Shown here piece after piece: positions 1 to 6,765 of a stretch of DNA of 21,905 nucleotides; the stretch's first letter is position 1; each line of letters begins with the position of its first letter. The DNA is from Alphaproteobacteria bacterium (GTDB lineage: Bacteria; Pseudomonadota; Alphaproteobacteria; Micavibrionales; Micavibrionaceae). Below the pieces are notes generated by a model that worked only from the letters and a program-made list of their open reading frames with translations, searched no databases and was not told the DNA's origin. A program made the position numbers and the translations under genes. The stretch is from NCBI GenBank assembly GCA_030432775.1, contig JAUILO010000020.1, positions 1 to 21,905 on the forward strand. Direction: 5' to 3'.

Positions 1-2
1 AT

Positions 3-278
3 AGTGAAGCAGGTTACGAAGTTGTCGATGTTGATCGTGGCGGTGATAAAAATGATCACCCATTTGCTTCTGTGGGGATGACATATAAGGATCGCCGCGT
101 GACTTTATCAGGTCAGGGTGCAGTGGGCGCGTATGATAAAAAAGATCTGCGTTCGGCTTCGCTGGGCGCACGTTATGATCTTGTGCGGGGTATGTCGGTA
201 AATCTGGGCGTGAATTACACCTATGTAGATGGCAATGACAAAACAGAAGCTATAAGCTCTATCCGCTATTCTTTCTAG
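3..278 (+). CDS. Gram-negative porin, C-terminal fragment (5' end outside window)
   Basis: The frame is open from the left edge, so this is the end of a longer gene. About 91 residues are visible. They show alternating polar and hydrophobic beta-strand patterns (for example GVNYTYVDGND) and end in the strand IRYSF. A terminal Phe after an amphipathic strand is the classic recognition signal of trimeric outer-membrane porins handled by the BAM complex. The glycine- and tyrosine-rich strand/turn pattern fits the general diffusion porin family (Gram-negative porin superfamily). The first Met at 72 is internal and is not a start, because barrel sequence precedes it. Substrate specificity cannot be told from this piece. 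Confidence 0.8.
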   Translation, partial: SEAGYEVVDVDRGGDKNDHPFASVGMTYKDRRVTLSGQGAVGAYDKKDLRSASLGARYDLVRGMSVNLGVNYTYVDGNDKTEAISSIRYSF

Positions 279-351
279 CTACATTTTTATAGAATAATTT
301 ATTGCGATTTATTCGCTGGTTTTGTGCGTATTGATCAATGCAGTGTGAAAT

Positions 352-380
352 TTGACAGCGATATTTTAGTTATGTTAAAC
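352..380 (+). promoter_or_regulatory. Possible sigma70-type promoter for the orphan gene at 499
   Basis: A perfect TTGACA (352-357) is followed after 17 bases by TTAAAC (375-380), a weak -10. A transcript from here would have a leader of about 110 bases containing the imperfect hairpin at 436-468. This is assigned by motif only. Confidence 0.3.
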
Positions 381-435
381 CATTGTCACTAGCGCAATAC
401 GACAAGCCGCCATAATGACGACTTTTCTAAAAACC

Positions 436-468
436 ACAGGGGAACCCTTATCCTAAAAGGATTCCTGT
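436..468 (+). other. Imperfect inverted repeat between porin and orphan gene
   Basis: The left arm ACAGGGGAACCCTT and the right arm AAAGGATTCCTGT are complementary apart from a bulge and mismatches, with a short loop around ATCCTA. It lies about 160 bases after the porin stop and about 30 bases before the next start. It could be a leader hairpin for the downstream gene or a weak terminator, but it has no T-run, which argues against a classic intrinsic terminator. Confidence 0.3.
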
Positions 469-498
469 AAATTTAGTAAGAAGATAAAGGTGGCTGAT

Positions 499-1317
499 AT
501 GAGTAGAACAATCGGGTTTATGGCGGGCGGGCGTAATGAAGTTTGCGCAATTACACGCTGGTTGATGAGTTATATTGATCCGGAGTTTTTGAACGATCCA
601 GACTCTCCTATTAAAATCGCAGTAAATGGCACGCAAAAAGGCGGTAAAAAAATTATACCTGATGCCGCGCGCGAGTATTTTTATACATGGGAACAGCCTT
701 TCACTGGCCGTGGTGAATATGACGAATATATCGATACCCCGAGCCTATCATTTGCGTTCATTAATGTGTCATGGCCGTCTAGTGAGTTTTCGCGCCCTAC
801 ATTACGAGAGTTTAATAGTCGCGATACGCTTACCGAAGCTTTTCTTGCTGGGCAGAAGAATGGCGGTATCGCTTTTATTCATAACTCGCTTGTGCCCAGA
901 GATTGGGCGGATATAGAGATTGAACTGCGTGATGAGCTGGATATTCTGTATAATACGGGTGATCCGAGTTACCGCGATGAATTACGCGTGAAGTTGACGA
1001 GAGTGAGTAACCGTGAATCAGAACCAGGAACGGATGGTATTCGGCGCTTATTACGCATTACAATTAATAGTGATCGTTTATTAAATAACCCTTCTATTCA
1101 GAATGCTCTGAGTAGATTTGATAGGAATGAGCCTGTATTTGAATCGGCGATTGAAGATGATGATCTTATCAATGATGTCGAGGCTGTGATAACGCCATTT
1201 ATTATATTTGATCATACAAAATTCAAGCCGCGCTTACATCCGTTGGCCTCCCCGCCAAGCACATGGCATAACGCGCCGTTTTCTCCTCTGCCCGAACAGC
1301 CAAAAGCTAGACCATAA
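499..1317 (+). CDS. Hypothetical protein, orphan (272 aa)
   Basis: I do not recognise this family. The ATG at 499 is preferred over the in-frame GTG at 490 because the Shine-Dalgarno AAAGG (486-490) lies 8 bases before the ATG but overlaps the GTG. The protein has no signal peptide or membrane segment and is probably cytosolic. Residues 37-53 (IKIAVNGTQKGGKKI) look like the first strand and loop of a P-loop kinase, but the loop lacks the required GK[S/T], so ATP binding is doubtful. The middle is rich in charged residues (IEIELRDELDILYNTGD), and the C-terminus is proline-rich and probably disordered (from about residue 245). The same-strand gene at 1462 begins 144 bases later. Confidence 0.65.
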   Translation: MSRTIGFMAGGRNEVCAITRWLMSYIDPEFLNDPDSPIKIAVNGTQKGGKKIIPDAAREYFYTWEQPFTGRGEYDEYIDTPSLSFAFINVSWPSSEFSRPTLREFNSRDTLTEAFLAGQKNGGIAFIHNSLVPRDWADIEIELRDELDILYNTGDPSYRDELRVKLTRVSNRESEPGTDGIRRLLRITINSDRLLNNPSIQNALSRFDRNEPVFESAIEDDDLINDVEAVITPFIIFDHTKFKPRLHPLASPPSTWHNAPFSPLPEQPKARP

Positions 1318-1461
1318 TATTGGGATACGGTATATTTGCATTTTTAAAGGTAAATAGAGTAAGTTCAAAACCAATATTGCCAGTCCGTTTTCAGGGTGAG
1401 TATGGACAAAGCCAGAACGGCGGGATGGCCATGCGCAAGATAAATTACAACAGGATCAATA

Positions 1462-2004
1462 ATGGCAGGACGTAATAAAGCGAAGAGCATTTTGGCAGAC
1501 GCCTTCGCACGGCATTCTGTAGGTCATTTGGCTGTTGATCTTCAGCGCAAATATTATAAGCCTGGCCCGAACTCGGCGAATGGTGATGTTTTTGAAAAGG
1601 CGAAAACTGTATCGGAAATATGCCGGCCTGATATTCCTAATATATGGGCAGTGTGGTCTTCATCCGCGTCAAAATTATCTGGTGGTAATGAATTTCATGT
1701 TGTGAAGCCCCAGTTAAATGAAAAGCGTTTTACCAAACAGGATCTTTCTGTGTTTTCAAATAAGCGGGCCAAGGGTTATTTGAACAGAAATTTTGATACG
1801 TTAATTGTAACAGGCGTCACATCTTATGCCTGTGTTAAGGCCACAATTGAAGATGCACTGAAGGAAGGATTTAACGTGATTGCGATTACCGATGCTATTG
1901 ATGTAAGTTCGCGTGATGTGGGTGGCGCCCGCCAGTGGTACGGCGATGATGTGCAATATATGACCACAAAACAATTTGCCAATGTAATGAATACACTGCG
2001 TTAG
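1462..2004 (+). CDS. Isochorismatase-fold cysteine hydrolase
   Basis: This is a 180-residue protein of the isochorismatase-like hydrolase family, whose members hydrolyse amides, vinyl ethers or similar bonds through a Cys-Asp-Lys triad. The candidate triad is Asp26 in HLAVDLQRKYY, Lys92 in KQDLSVF (the usual K-x-x-x-S-x-F spacing) and Cys124 in VTGVTSYACVKATIEDAL. The Val-Thr before SYAC is where the family's cis peptide sits. The block after it (EGFNVIAITDAID) is the typical next strand. The overall length is normal for the family. ATG 1462 has AGGA at 1452-1455. The substrate cannot be predicted: the substrate-binding loop between residues 30 and 85 is unlike well-known nicotinamidases, and there is no pathway context in the neighbourhood. 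Confidence 0.8.
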   Translation: MAGRNKAKSILADAFARHSVGHLAVDLQRKYYKPGPNSANGDVFEKAKTVSEICRPDIPNIWAVWSSSASKLSGGNEFHVVKPQLNEKRFTKQDLSVFSNKRAKGYLNRNFDTLIVTGVTSYACVKATIEDALKEGFNVIAITDAIDVSSRDVGGARQWYGDDVQYMTTKQFANVMNTLR

Positions 2005-2035
2005 TTGTCCTTATGGTTTGTGTCGTATATCCCGT

Positions 2036-2458
2036 TTATAGTTTGAGATTAAATCTGCCTTTTGCAAGTATTGCGGAGACTAATTTAGGCGGTGTTCCCA
2101 TTTTTGCGCTGATATTCATAAAGGCGCGTCCACTTTGGCTTCCGTGAGAATCAAAACCATCACCAGAGACCATGGCTTTATGTGCGGATAAGATAGCATC
2201 TTTTGTCTTTGATGTTTCTTCGCCGCCTTGAATGTAGTAAGTCGCTGATTTTGGTTTGTGGCCTTTAAACTCGATATGGCCGAATGCGTAATCCGGCGCC
2301 TTATCTGTATCAATTGGTCTTACGCCCACCTCGACATAGGCTGCTTCATTCCATTGTTCTTGTGTAACGTTCCCAATGCTGTCTGTTTTAAGCAGCGTGT
2401 TTGCATCATTTATTTTTTTAAGACGCTCGAATTCATCATCGTCATATCTACTGTGCAT
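2036..2458 (-). CDS. Hypothetical protein (140 aa)
   Basis: The family is not recognised. It is a short, soluble-looking protein with an acidic, charged N-terminus (YDDDEFERLKKIND), no signal peptide, no transmembrane segment and no cysteine. The C-terminal half (FMNISAKMGTPPKLVSAIL) looks helical. It converges with the hydrolase gene, with 31 bases between the two stop codons. It lies 67 bases downstream of dusB on the same strand and may be read through from it. The start ATG has no clear Shine-Dalgarno. Confidence 0.55.
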   Translation of the reverse strand: MHSRYDDDEFERLKKINDANTLLKTDSIGNVTQEQWNEAAYVEVGVRPIDTDKAPDYAFGHIEFKGHKPKSATYYIQGGEETSKTKDAILSAHKAMVSGDGFDSHGSQSGRAFMNISAKMGTPPKLVSAILAKGRFNLKL

Positions 2459-2525
2459 TCTGTGCCGAAGATTTGTTCGGCATCACCTCTGGATTCGGTG
2501 CTTAGATCCACAAGCTAGATAAAGT

Positions 2526-3533
2526 TTAGCCTGTTTGTGCAAGTTGGCTTTCTGATTGGGCGCTGAAGAAATTCTGTACCATATCTTTAACGATAGAAGG
2601 GTCTTTGACCTTATTGATTTTGGCGCGGAATGCGTTGGCACCGTGCATTGATGTGCAATACCAAGCCAGATGTTTTCTAGCAATGGCAACGCCCTGATGG
2701 TTGCCGTAATATTCGATCATGGCATCGTAATGTTCATGTACCAGATTTGTGATAGTCGTTATATCGGGCGCTGGTTGCAGGGTTTGATCACGTAGATATT
2801 TCATTGTTTGCGCGAGCATCCAAGGTTTACCGCAGCAGCCGCGACCAATCATTACACCATCTGCGCCTGATTGATCCATCGCATTTTTGGCATCTTCCGG
2901 ACTAAGAATATCGCCGTTAATAATGACAGGAATATTCACCGCTTCCTTAACGGCGCGCACGGCGTTCCAATCTGCATTGCCATTATACATCTGGTTGCGG
3001 GTGCGGCCATGTACGGTGACCATTTGAATGCCAACATCTTCAGCCATTTTGGCAAGACGCGGTGCATTGAGATTCTGTTCATCCCAGCCCAGACGCATTT
3101 TTACGGTAACCGGCACGTTAACGGCTTTGACGGTTTCAGCCATGATTTGTGTGGCCAGTTCTTCATCTTGCATGAGCGCAGAGCCCGCATATTTTTTGAC
3201 GATCTTTTTCACAGGACAGCCAAAGTTGATATCAATAATCGCTGCGCCCCGATCGACGTTTATTTTGGCGGCTTCGGCCATCACATCTGGTTCGCATCCA
3301 GCGAGTTGTACGGCCATTGGGAATTCTTCGTTGTAATCGGTGTTGGCGCGCATGGATTTGATGTTGTCTTGTAGAACCGAGCGGCTTGCGATCATCTCGG
3401 AAAACACGAGTCCTGCGCCAAAGCGTTTGACCAAACGTCTGAACGGCAAATCACTTATTCCTGACATCGGTGCAAGGAATACCGGATCTTGTATATCAAT
3501 GGTGCCTATTGTAAAGCTCATAAATAATGCCAT
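2526..3533 (-). CDS. dusB: tRNA-dihydrouridine synthase (DusB-like)
   Basis: This is an FMN-dependent enzyme that reduces uridine to dihydrouridine in tRNA, and is cytosolic. The TIM-barrel start shows FLAPMSGISDLPFRRL (residues 19-34). The catalytic cysteine, Cys106, is in INFGCPVKKIVKKYAGSAL. The family residues Lys145 in VKMRLGW and His175 in VTVHGRTR line the FMN and uridine site. The phosphate-binding loop is GADGVMIGRG (223-232). The C-terminal helical domain includes KHLAWY. The length of about 335 is normal. The longest frame begins MALFMSFTIG; the second Met (3521) gives the usual DusB beginning and may be the true start, since neither has a clear Shine-Dalgarno. The common partners of dusB in other bacteria (fis, or ntrBC) are not adjacent here. 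Confidence 0.93.
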   Translation of the reverse strand: MALFMSFTIGTIDIQDPVFLAPMSGISDLPFRRLVKRFGAGLVFSEMIASRSVLQDNIKSMRANTDYNEEFPMAVQLAGCEPDVMAEAAKINVDRGAAIIDINFGCPVKKIVKKYAGSALMQDEELATQIMAETVKAVNVPVTVKMRLGWDEQNLNAPRLAKMAEDVGIQMVTVHGRTRNQMYNGNADWNAVRAVKEAVNIPVIINGDILSPEDAKNAMDQSGADGVMIGRGCCGKPWMLAQTMKYLRDQTLQPAPDITTITNLVHEHYDAMIEYYGNHQGVAIARKHLAWYCTSMHGANAFRAKINKVKDPSIVKDMVQNFFSAQSESQLAQTG

Positions 3534-3671
3534 CTGTTTGGTTTTTGTTGTCCCTGTCTATAGTTTTGCACTTTATTGGCGGTAACTGCTGACGGAGAAA
3601 GCGAGAATATATACTATAACAGCTGGTTATGAGTAGAATTTTTTTAATCGCCTCGAATGGACAGGTAAAAT

Positions 3672-4751
3672 ATGAAAGCGCTGGATCTTAGAAGTTTTGT
3701 AATTGTGCTTATCGCGCTGGCTTGTTTCTTACCGTTTGTATCGGCGAGCGCCGCACTTGTTTTGGGCGTAATTGTCGCGATGACGATTGGCAATCCTTAT
3801 ATCGGTATGACCCGTAAAGTGACCAAATATATGTTAAGCTATAGCATTATAGGTCTTGGCGCGGGGATGAATTTATCGGTTGTGTTACAGGCAGGGCTAA
3901 GCGGGCTTGGCTATACGGCGGCAACGATTGCTTTTGCGCTTTTAGTTGGTTTTATATTGGGCTTTATTTTACGGACAGAAAAAGATGTATCATGGCTTAT
4001 TGCCGGCGGCACAGCTATTTGCGGGGGCAGTGCTATTGCCGCGCTTGCACCGGCCATACATGCCAAAGACCACAATATTTCTGTGGCACTTGGGGTTGTG
4101 TTTTTACTCAATGCGGCGGCGTTGCTATTATTTCCATGGCTTGGTCATATGCTGGATTTATCGCAGCATCAATTCGGTTTATGGAGTGCGCTTGCCATTC
4201 ATGATACAAGCTCTGTCGTCGGAGCGGGCTTGGTGTATGGGCCGGAGGCGCTGGAAACGGCGACCACTGTTAAGCTGGCGCGGGCGCTCTGGATTGTTCC
4301 GGTTGTGTTGGCTGTGCAGGCTGTATATCAATTCCAAAGTAATGCAGGTGATAGGGTAAATGCCGGGGCATATGATGGCGCCGGGCAAGGACAAGGGCAA
4401 GGACAAGAGCAAGGGAAAACTCAGGGTGAAGACACAAATGTTATCATACTTGATGGCCAAGGTGTTCCCGTTGTAAAGCCCAAGCAAAAATTGCAGTTTC
4501 CTTGGTTTATTCTGGGGTTTTTGTTGATGGCGGCACTTGTCAGCTATGTTCCGGTGCTTGAAAAGTCGGGGCGTATCGTTGCTGATGTCGCGCGGCAGGT
4601 TTTGGTAGTATGTTTGTTTTTAATTGGCACCAATCTGACAAGACGGACGCTTCGTACCGTTGGCATACGACCCTTATTGCAGGGAGTGTTTTTATGGCTC
4701 ATCATGGCAGCTCTCACGCTTGGATGCGTGTATTTTGGTTTTATTGCCTAA
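3672..4751 (+). CDS. YeiH family (UPF0324) membrane transporter, putative sulfate exporter
   Basis: This is a polytopic inner-membrane protein of 359 residues with about ten hydrophobic segments. Family hallmarks are GGTAICGGSAIAALAPAI (residues 112-129), AIHDTSSVVGAG (175-186) and TVKLARALWI (199-208). YeiH-family proteins are annotated as putative sulfate exporters, but the activity is weakly established. Between the segments around 205-220 and 276-294 there is an unusually long hydrophilic loop (about 223-272) containing a Gly/Gln repeat, GQGQGQGQEQGKTQG. It is encoded by an imperfect 12-base tandem repeat. The start ATG follows the Shine-Dalgarno-like AGGT. The gene is divergent from dusB, with 138 bases between them. 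Confidence 0.87.
   Translation: MKALDLRSFVIVLIALACFLPFVSASAALVLGVIVAMTIGNPYIGMTRKVTKYMLSYSIIGLGAGMNLSVVLQAGLSGLGYTAATIAFALLVGFILGFILRTEKDVSWLIAGGTAICGGSAIAALAPAIHAKDHNISVALGVVFLLNAAALLLFPWLGHMLDLSQHQFGLWSALAIHDTSSVVGAGLVYGPEALETATTVKLARALWIVPVVLAVQAVYQFQSNAGDRVNAGAYDGAGQGQGQGQEQGKTQGEDTNVIILDGQGVPVVKPKQKLQFPWFILGFLLMAALVSYVPVLEKSGRIVADVARQVLVVCLFLIGTNLTRRTLRTVGIRPLLQGVFLWLIMAALTLGCVYFGFIA
4383..4415 (+). repeat. 12-base tandem repeat coding for Gly/Gln loop
   Basis: GGGCAAGGACAA occurs twice exactly (4383-4394 and 4395-4406), followed by a degenerate third copy (GAGCAAGGG). The unit is a multiple of three, so copy-number change would lengthen or shorten the loop of the YeiH-like transporter without a frameshift. 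Confidence 0.85.
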
Positions 4752-4858
4752 AATTGGCGTGATACTCGTGGCACTATGCGCAACGAATTGACCGACTCTT
4801 GGTTCTGCAATGATTAATGGTCATATCGTGATTTCGTTATGTTGTTTGGTGAGTGAGA

Positions 4859-4888
4859 GTGGCTTTGTGATAAGTGGCTTTGTGATAA
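4859..4888. repeat. Exact 15-base tandem repeat just past the slyX stop
   Basis: GTGGCTTTGTGATAA is present twice head to tail (4859-4873 and 4874-4888). It ends 3 bases before the stop of slyX (minus strand), in the space between the convergent YeiH-like gene and slyX. No function is evident. Confidence 0.85.
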
Positions 4889-4891
4889 ATG

Positions 4892-5125
4892 CTAATAATG
4901 TGGCGGTTTATCGCGCGCTGCGATATCGGATACTGACATTGTCTTTCCATCGCCGGATGGTGAATCGTCTTCGATCTGCGTGATTTTATCTTCGAGTTTT
5001 AAAATGTGTTTTTTCAGACGGTTAATATCTTCGCCTTGCTTGATGATGATATCACTTAAATCATTAATCTGGCGATCATGATGGGCAAGGGTTTCTTGCA
5101 GGTTGATTATGGTTTCATCTGTCAT
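4892..5125 (-). CDS. slyX: SlyX family protein
   Basis: This is a 77-residue cytosolic protein. It is a continuous predicted coiled coil (INLQETLAHHDRQINDLSD to LKKHILKLEDKI, residues 7-49) followed by a flexible linker and the SlyX C-terminal signature KPPHY, usually RPPHY in relatives. The function of SlyX is unknown. A longer frame reaches 5182, but its first 19 residues are AT-rich and unlike the family, so the start MTDETI at 5125 is chosen. It is in the same orientation as the YdcF-like gene, with 118 bases between them, so co-transcription is possible but not certain. Confidence 0.88.
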   Translation of the reverse strand: MTDETIINLQETLAHHDRQINDLSDIIIKQGEDINRLKKHILKLEDKITQIEDDSPSGDGKTMSVSDIAARDKPPHY

Positions 5126-5243
5126 TTTATGTTCTTTGCTGTCTACAACGCTGTATATGATATTTATATCAATATTTATCACCGTTACATCTAACGCGTA
5201 ACTTCTCTGTTGTCTATGATGGCTTTATTTTCAATATGATTGA

Positions 5244-5912
5244 TTATCGCTTGAGCTGCGCATGTTGTGTTTCGGTAGCTTTGAAATCACCTTGACGATG
5301 TTGATAAACATCGCGCTGATCATCCTGTGTGGAATCTCCGACAAAAGGAATACTCATATAGGCGGTTTTGATGAATTCACCAACTTCAAGGCGCAAGTAA
5401 CGTCCCCAATCTGCGTCATCATCGCTGACTGAAACGAATTTCATATTATAATCTTCGGAGATTTCGCGTTGTAATGCCTGCAGCGATCTTTCCTGATGGT
5501 AATCCGATGTCACAATGACTAAATTTTTGATATGCGGATATTCTTCGAGCCATTCTTTGACCTCGAATGCATTTTCAATTGTGTTTTGTGCCTTACAGCC
5601 AAGAATGACGGGGCTGCCGACGTTATTATATATTTTTTCAAGCTGCGGCTTATATTCCTCGGCACAGCCGCTAATGAAGACTGTCGCACCGGTTTCCTTG
5701 CCAATTTCAATGGCTTTGTCAATTCGTCCACTATCACCGGTCAAAACAAATATTCCGGTATTCGACGCATCGTCAAAATCGGTGTCAGACATTGTGAATG
5801 TGTTTTCATTGATTTCACTGCGCAAATTCGAATATTGCGCCACCGGAAATATAGCGGTGCCGACAAATAATGCCGATAGGCCGGAAAGTACATGTTTCTT
5901 CTTTAATTTCAT
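5244..5912 (-). CDS. YdcF/DUF218 family membrane-anchored protein
   Basis: This is a 222-residue protein. After a lysine-rich start there is one hydrophobic segment (about residues 8-26) that acts as a signal anchor. The rest carries the DUF218 (YdcF/SanA/ElyC) fold: GIFVLTGDSGRIDKAIEIG (53-71), TVFISGC (77-83), the Asn-containing motif AQNTIENAFEVKEWL (108-122) and IVTSDYHQERSLQAL (133-147), which matches the family's usual V-T-S-x-x-H-x-x-R. Relatives are linked to envelope integrity, but their biochemistry is unsettled. MKLKKKH at 5912 is preferred over an upstream in-frame Met at 5948 because it gives the standard positively charged anchor. The C-terminal 25 residues are Gln/Asp-rich and probably disordered. 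Confidence 0.82.
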   Translation of the reverse strand: MKLKKKHVLSGLSALFVGTAIFPVAQYSNLRSEINENTFTMSDTDFDDASNTGIFVLTGDSGRIDKAIEIGKETGATVFISGCAEEYKPQLEKIYNNVGSPVILGCKAQNTIENAFEVKEWLEEYPHIKNLVIVTSDYHQERSLQALQREISEDYNMKFVSVSDDDADWGRYLRLEVGEFIKTAYMSIPFVGDSTQDDQRDVYQHRQGDFKATETQHAQLKR

Positions 5913-6055
5913 GGTCTTATCATAACATAATAACATTATGTAAATCAATATTAATTAAGCCTGTTCAGTTATTTTTTTAAGGCTGAAAAAACGACGTACA
6001 TCCTTGTGAGCAGGCCGTGACGCTTAATTTAATTATACGCATTTCGCTATAATAG

Positions 6056-6628
6056 CTATAGAAAATCAAGTGCGCATAAATGATCGAAAAAGGCCTGTTT
6101 ATTGTGCGCGGTTTCGGTTGGATAGCTTTTCATTAGAATATTATATGCCTGCAATAGTTTCTGGTGTGAACGCTGTACAGCAGGGTGGTTATTATAACGC
6201 TTATATACATTGCGTTTTGCTTTATCTGATTTTGCCCATTCGGTTAGAAATTCACGTTGTTCTGTAATCGCCCGGTAAATCAGGTCTATGGCTTCATCGG
6301 CATCCTTTGTAACGTGCAGGTTCTTGATATGCGATAAGATTGAATCGTAAACGGAGTTCATCATATTTAAATCAACATCCTGATCTGTGTTGAGATCATA
6401 TAAAATAGATACACGTAGCCGCATGGCTTCGTCTGTCAGGCTGAAAAGACGTGCAAGATTAGCTTGCTCTACATAAGGGGCAACAGATTGCAGCGGATTG
6501 TAAGATGTTTGCCGATGTGGAATGGCTTCATAGGCCTCTTTTATAGTCATAGCGCGTACACCATTGCTGCCAAAGCAGATAAGGCCGAGTACTAAAGCTA
6601 AAGATAAAGATAAGGATTTTTGTATCAT
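6056..6628 (-). CDS. Secreted hypothetical protein (190 aa)
   Basis: I do not recognise the family. The protein starts with a clear Sec signal peptide: MIQKS, a Leu/Ser-rich hydrophobic core (residues 6-20) and a likely cleavage after GVRA (residue 26). This places the mature protein in the periplasm or outside the cell. The mature part is mostly predicted helix, with many charged residues (REFLTEWAKSDKAKRNVYKR). It has one Cys near the C-terminus (CALDFL), so there is no internal disulfide. The ATG at 6628 is chosen over an upstream in-frame TTG because only that start puts the basic residue directly before the hydrophobic core. Its neighbour, 143 bases downstream on the same strand, is the YdcF-like gene. 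Confidence 0.7.
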   Translation of the reverse strand: MIQKSLSLSLALVLGLICFGSNGVRAMTIKEAYEAIPHRQTSYNPLQSVAPYVEQANLARLFSLTDEAMRLRVSILYDLNTDQDVDLNMMNSVYDSILSHIKNLHVTKDADEAIDLIYRAITEQREFLTEWAKSDKAKRNVYKRYNNHPAVQRSHQKLLQAYNILMKSYPTETAHNKQAFFDHLCALDFL

Positions 6629-6765
6629 GTGGATCGTATATAAAATTCCGTGATTGCCTGTCAATAATCAGTCATAGTGATAGGATAATTATAAATAGTA
6701 CTTGTTTATTTTATAACTAGAACTATGAATAAACCTATAATGATTAAAAAAATCTGGTTGCGGTG

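Noticed and set aside
1318..1461. A small RNA or gene in the spacer between the orphan and the isochorismatase-like gene
   Set aside because: Only weak partial inverted repeats were seen, with no terminator, promoter or open frame of note.
2871..3374. A 167-codon plus-strand frame opposite dusB
   Set aside because: dusB on the minus strand has clear catalytic motifs over the whole stretch, and the opposite frame has no recognisable protein features.
3946..4487. Other-frame and opposite-strand frames across the YeiH-like gene
   Set aside because: The translations are cysteine- and tryptophan-rich by chance. The real gene has family motifs in the frame starting at 3672.
5125..5182. The longer slyX start at 5182
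   Set aside because: The extra 19 residues are Ile/Asn-rich, match nothing in SlyX, and the standard MTDE-type start lies at 5125.
5949..6055. A terminator around AGCCT ... AGGCT in the AT-rich spacer
   Set aside because: The stem is only 5 bases with a long loop and no clean T-run at the right place, so it was left out.
6736..6741. TATAAT before the glycosidase gene as a promoter -10
   Set aside because: No acceptable -35 lies 16-18 bases upstream and the spacer is very AT-rich, so a chance match is likely.
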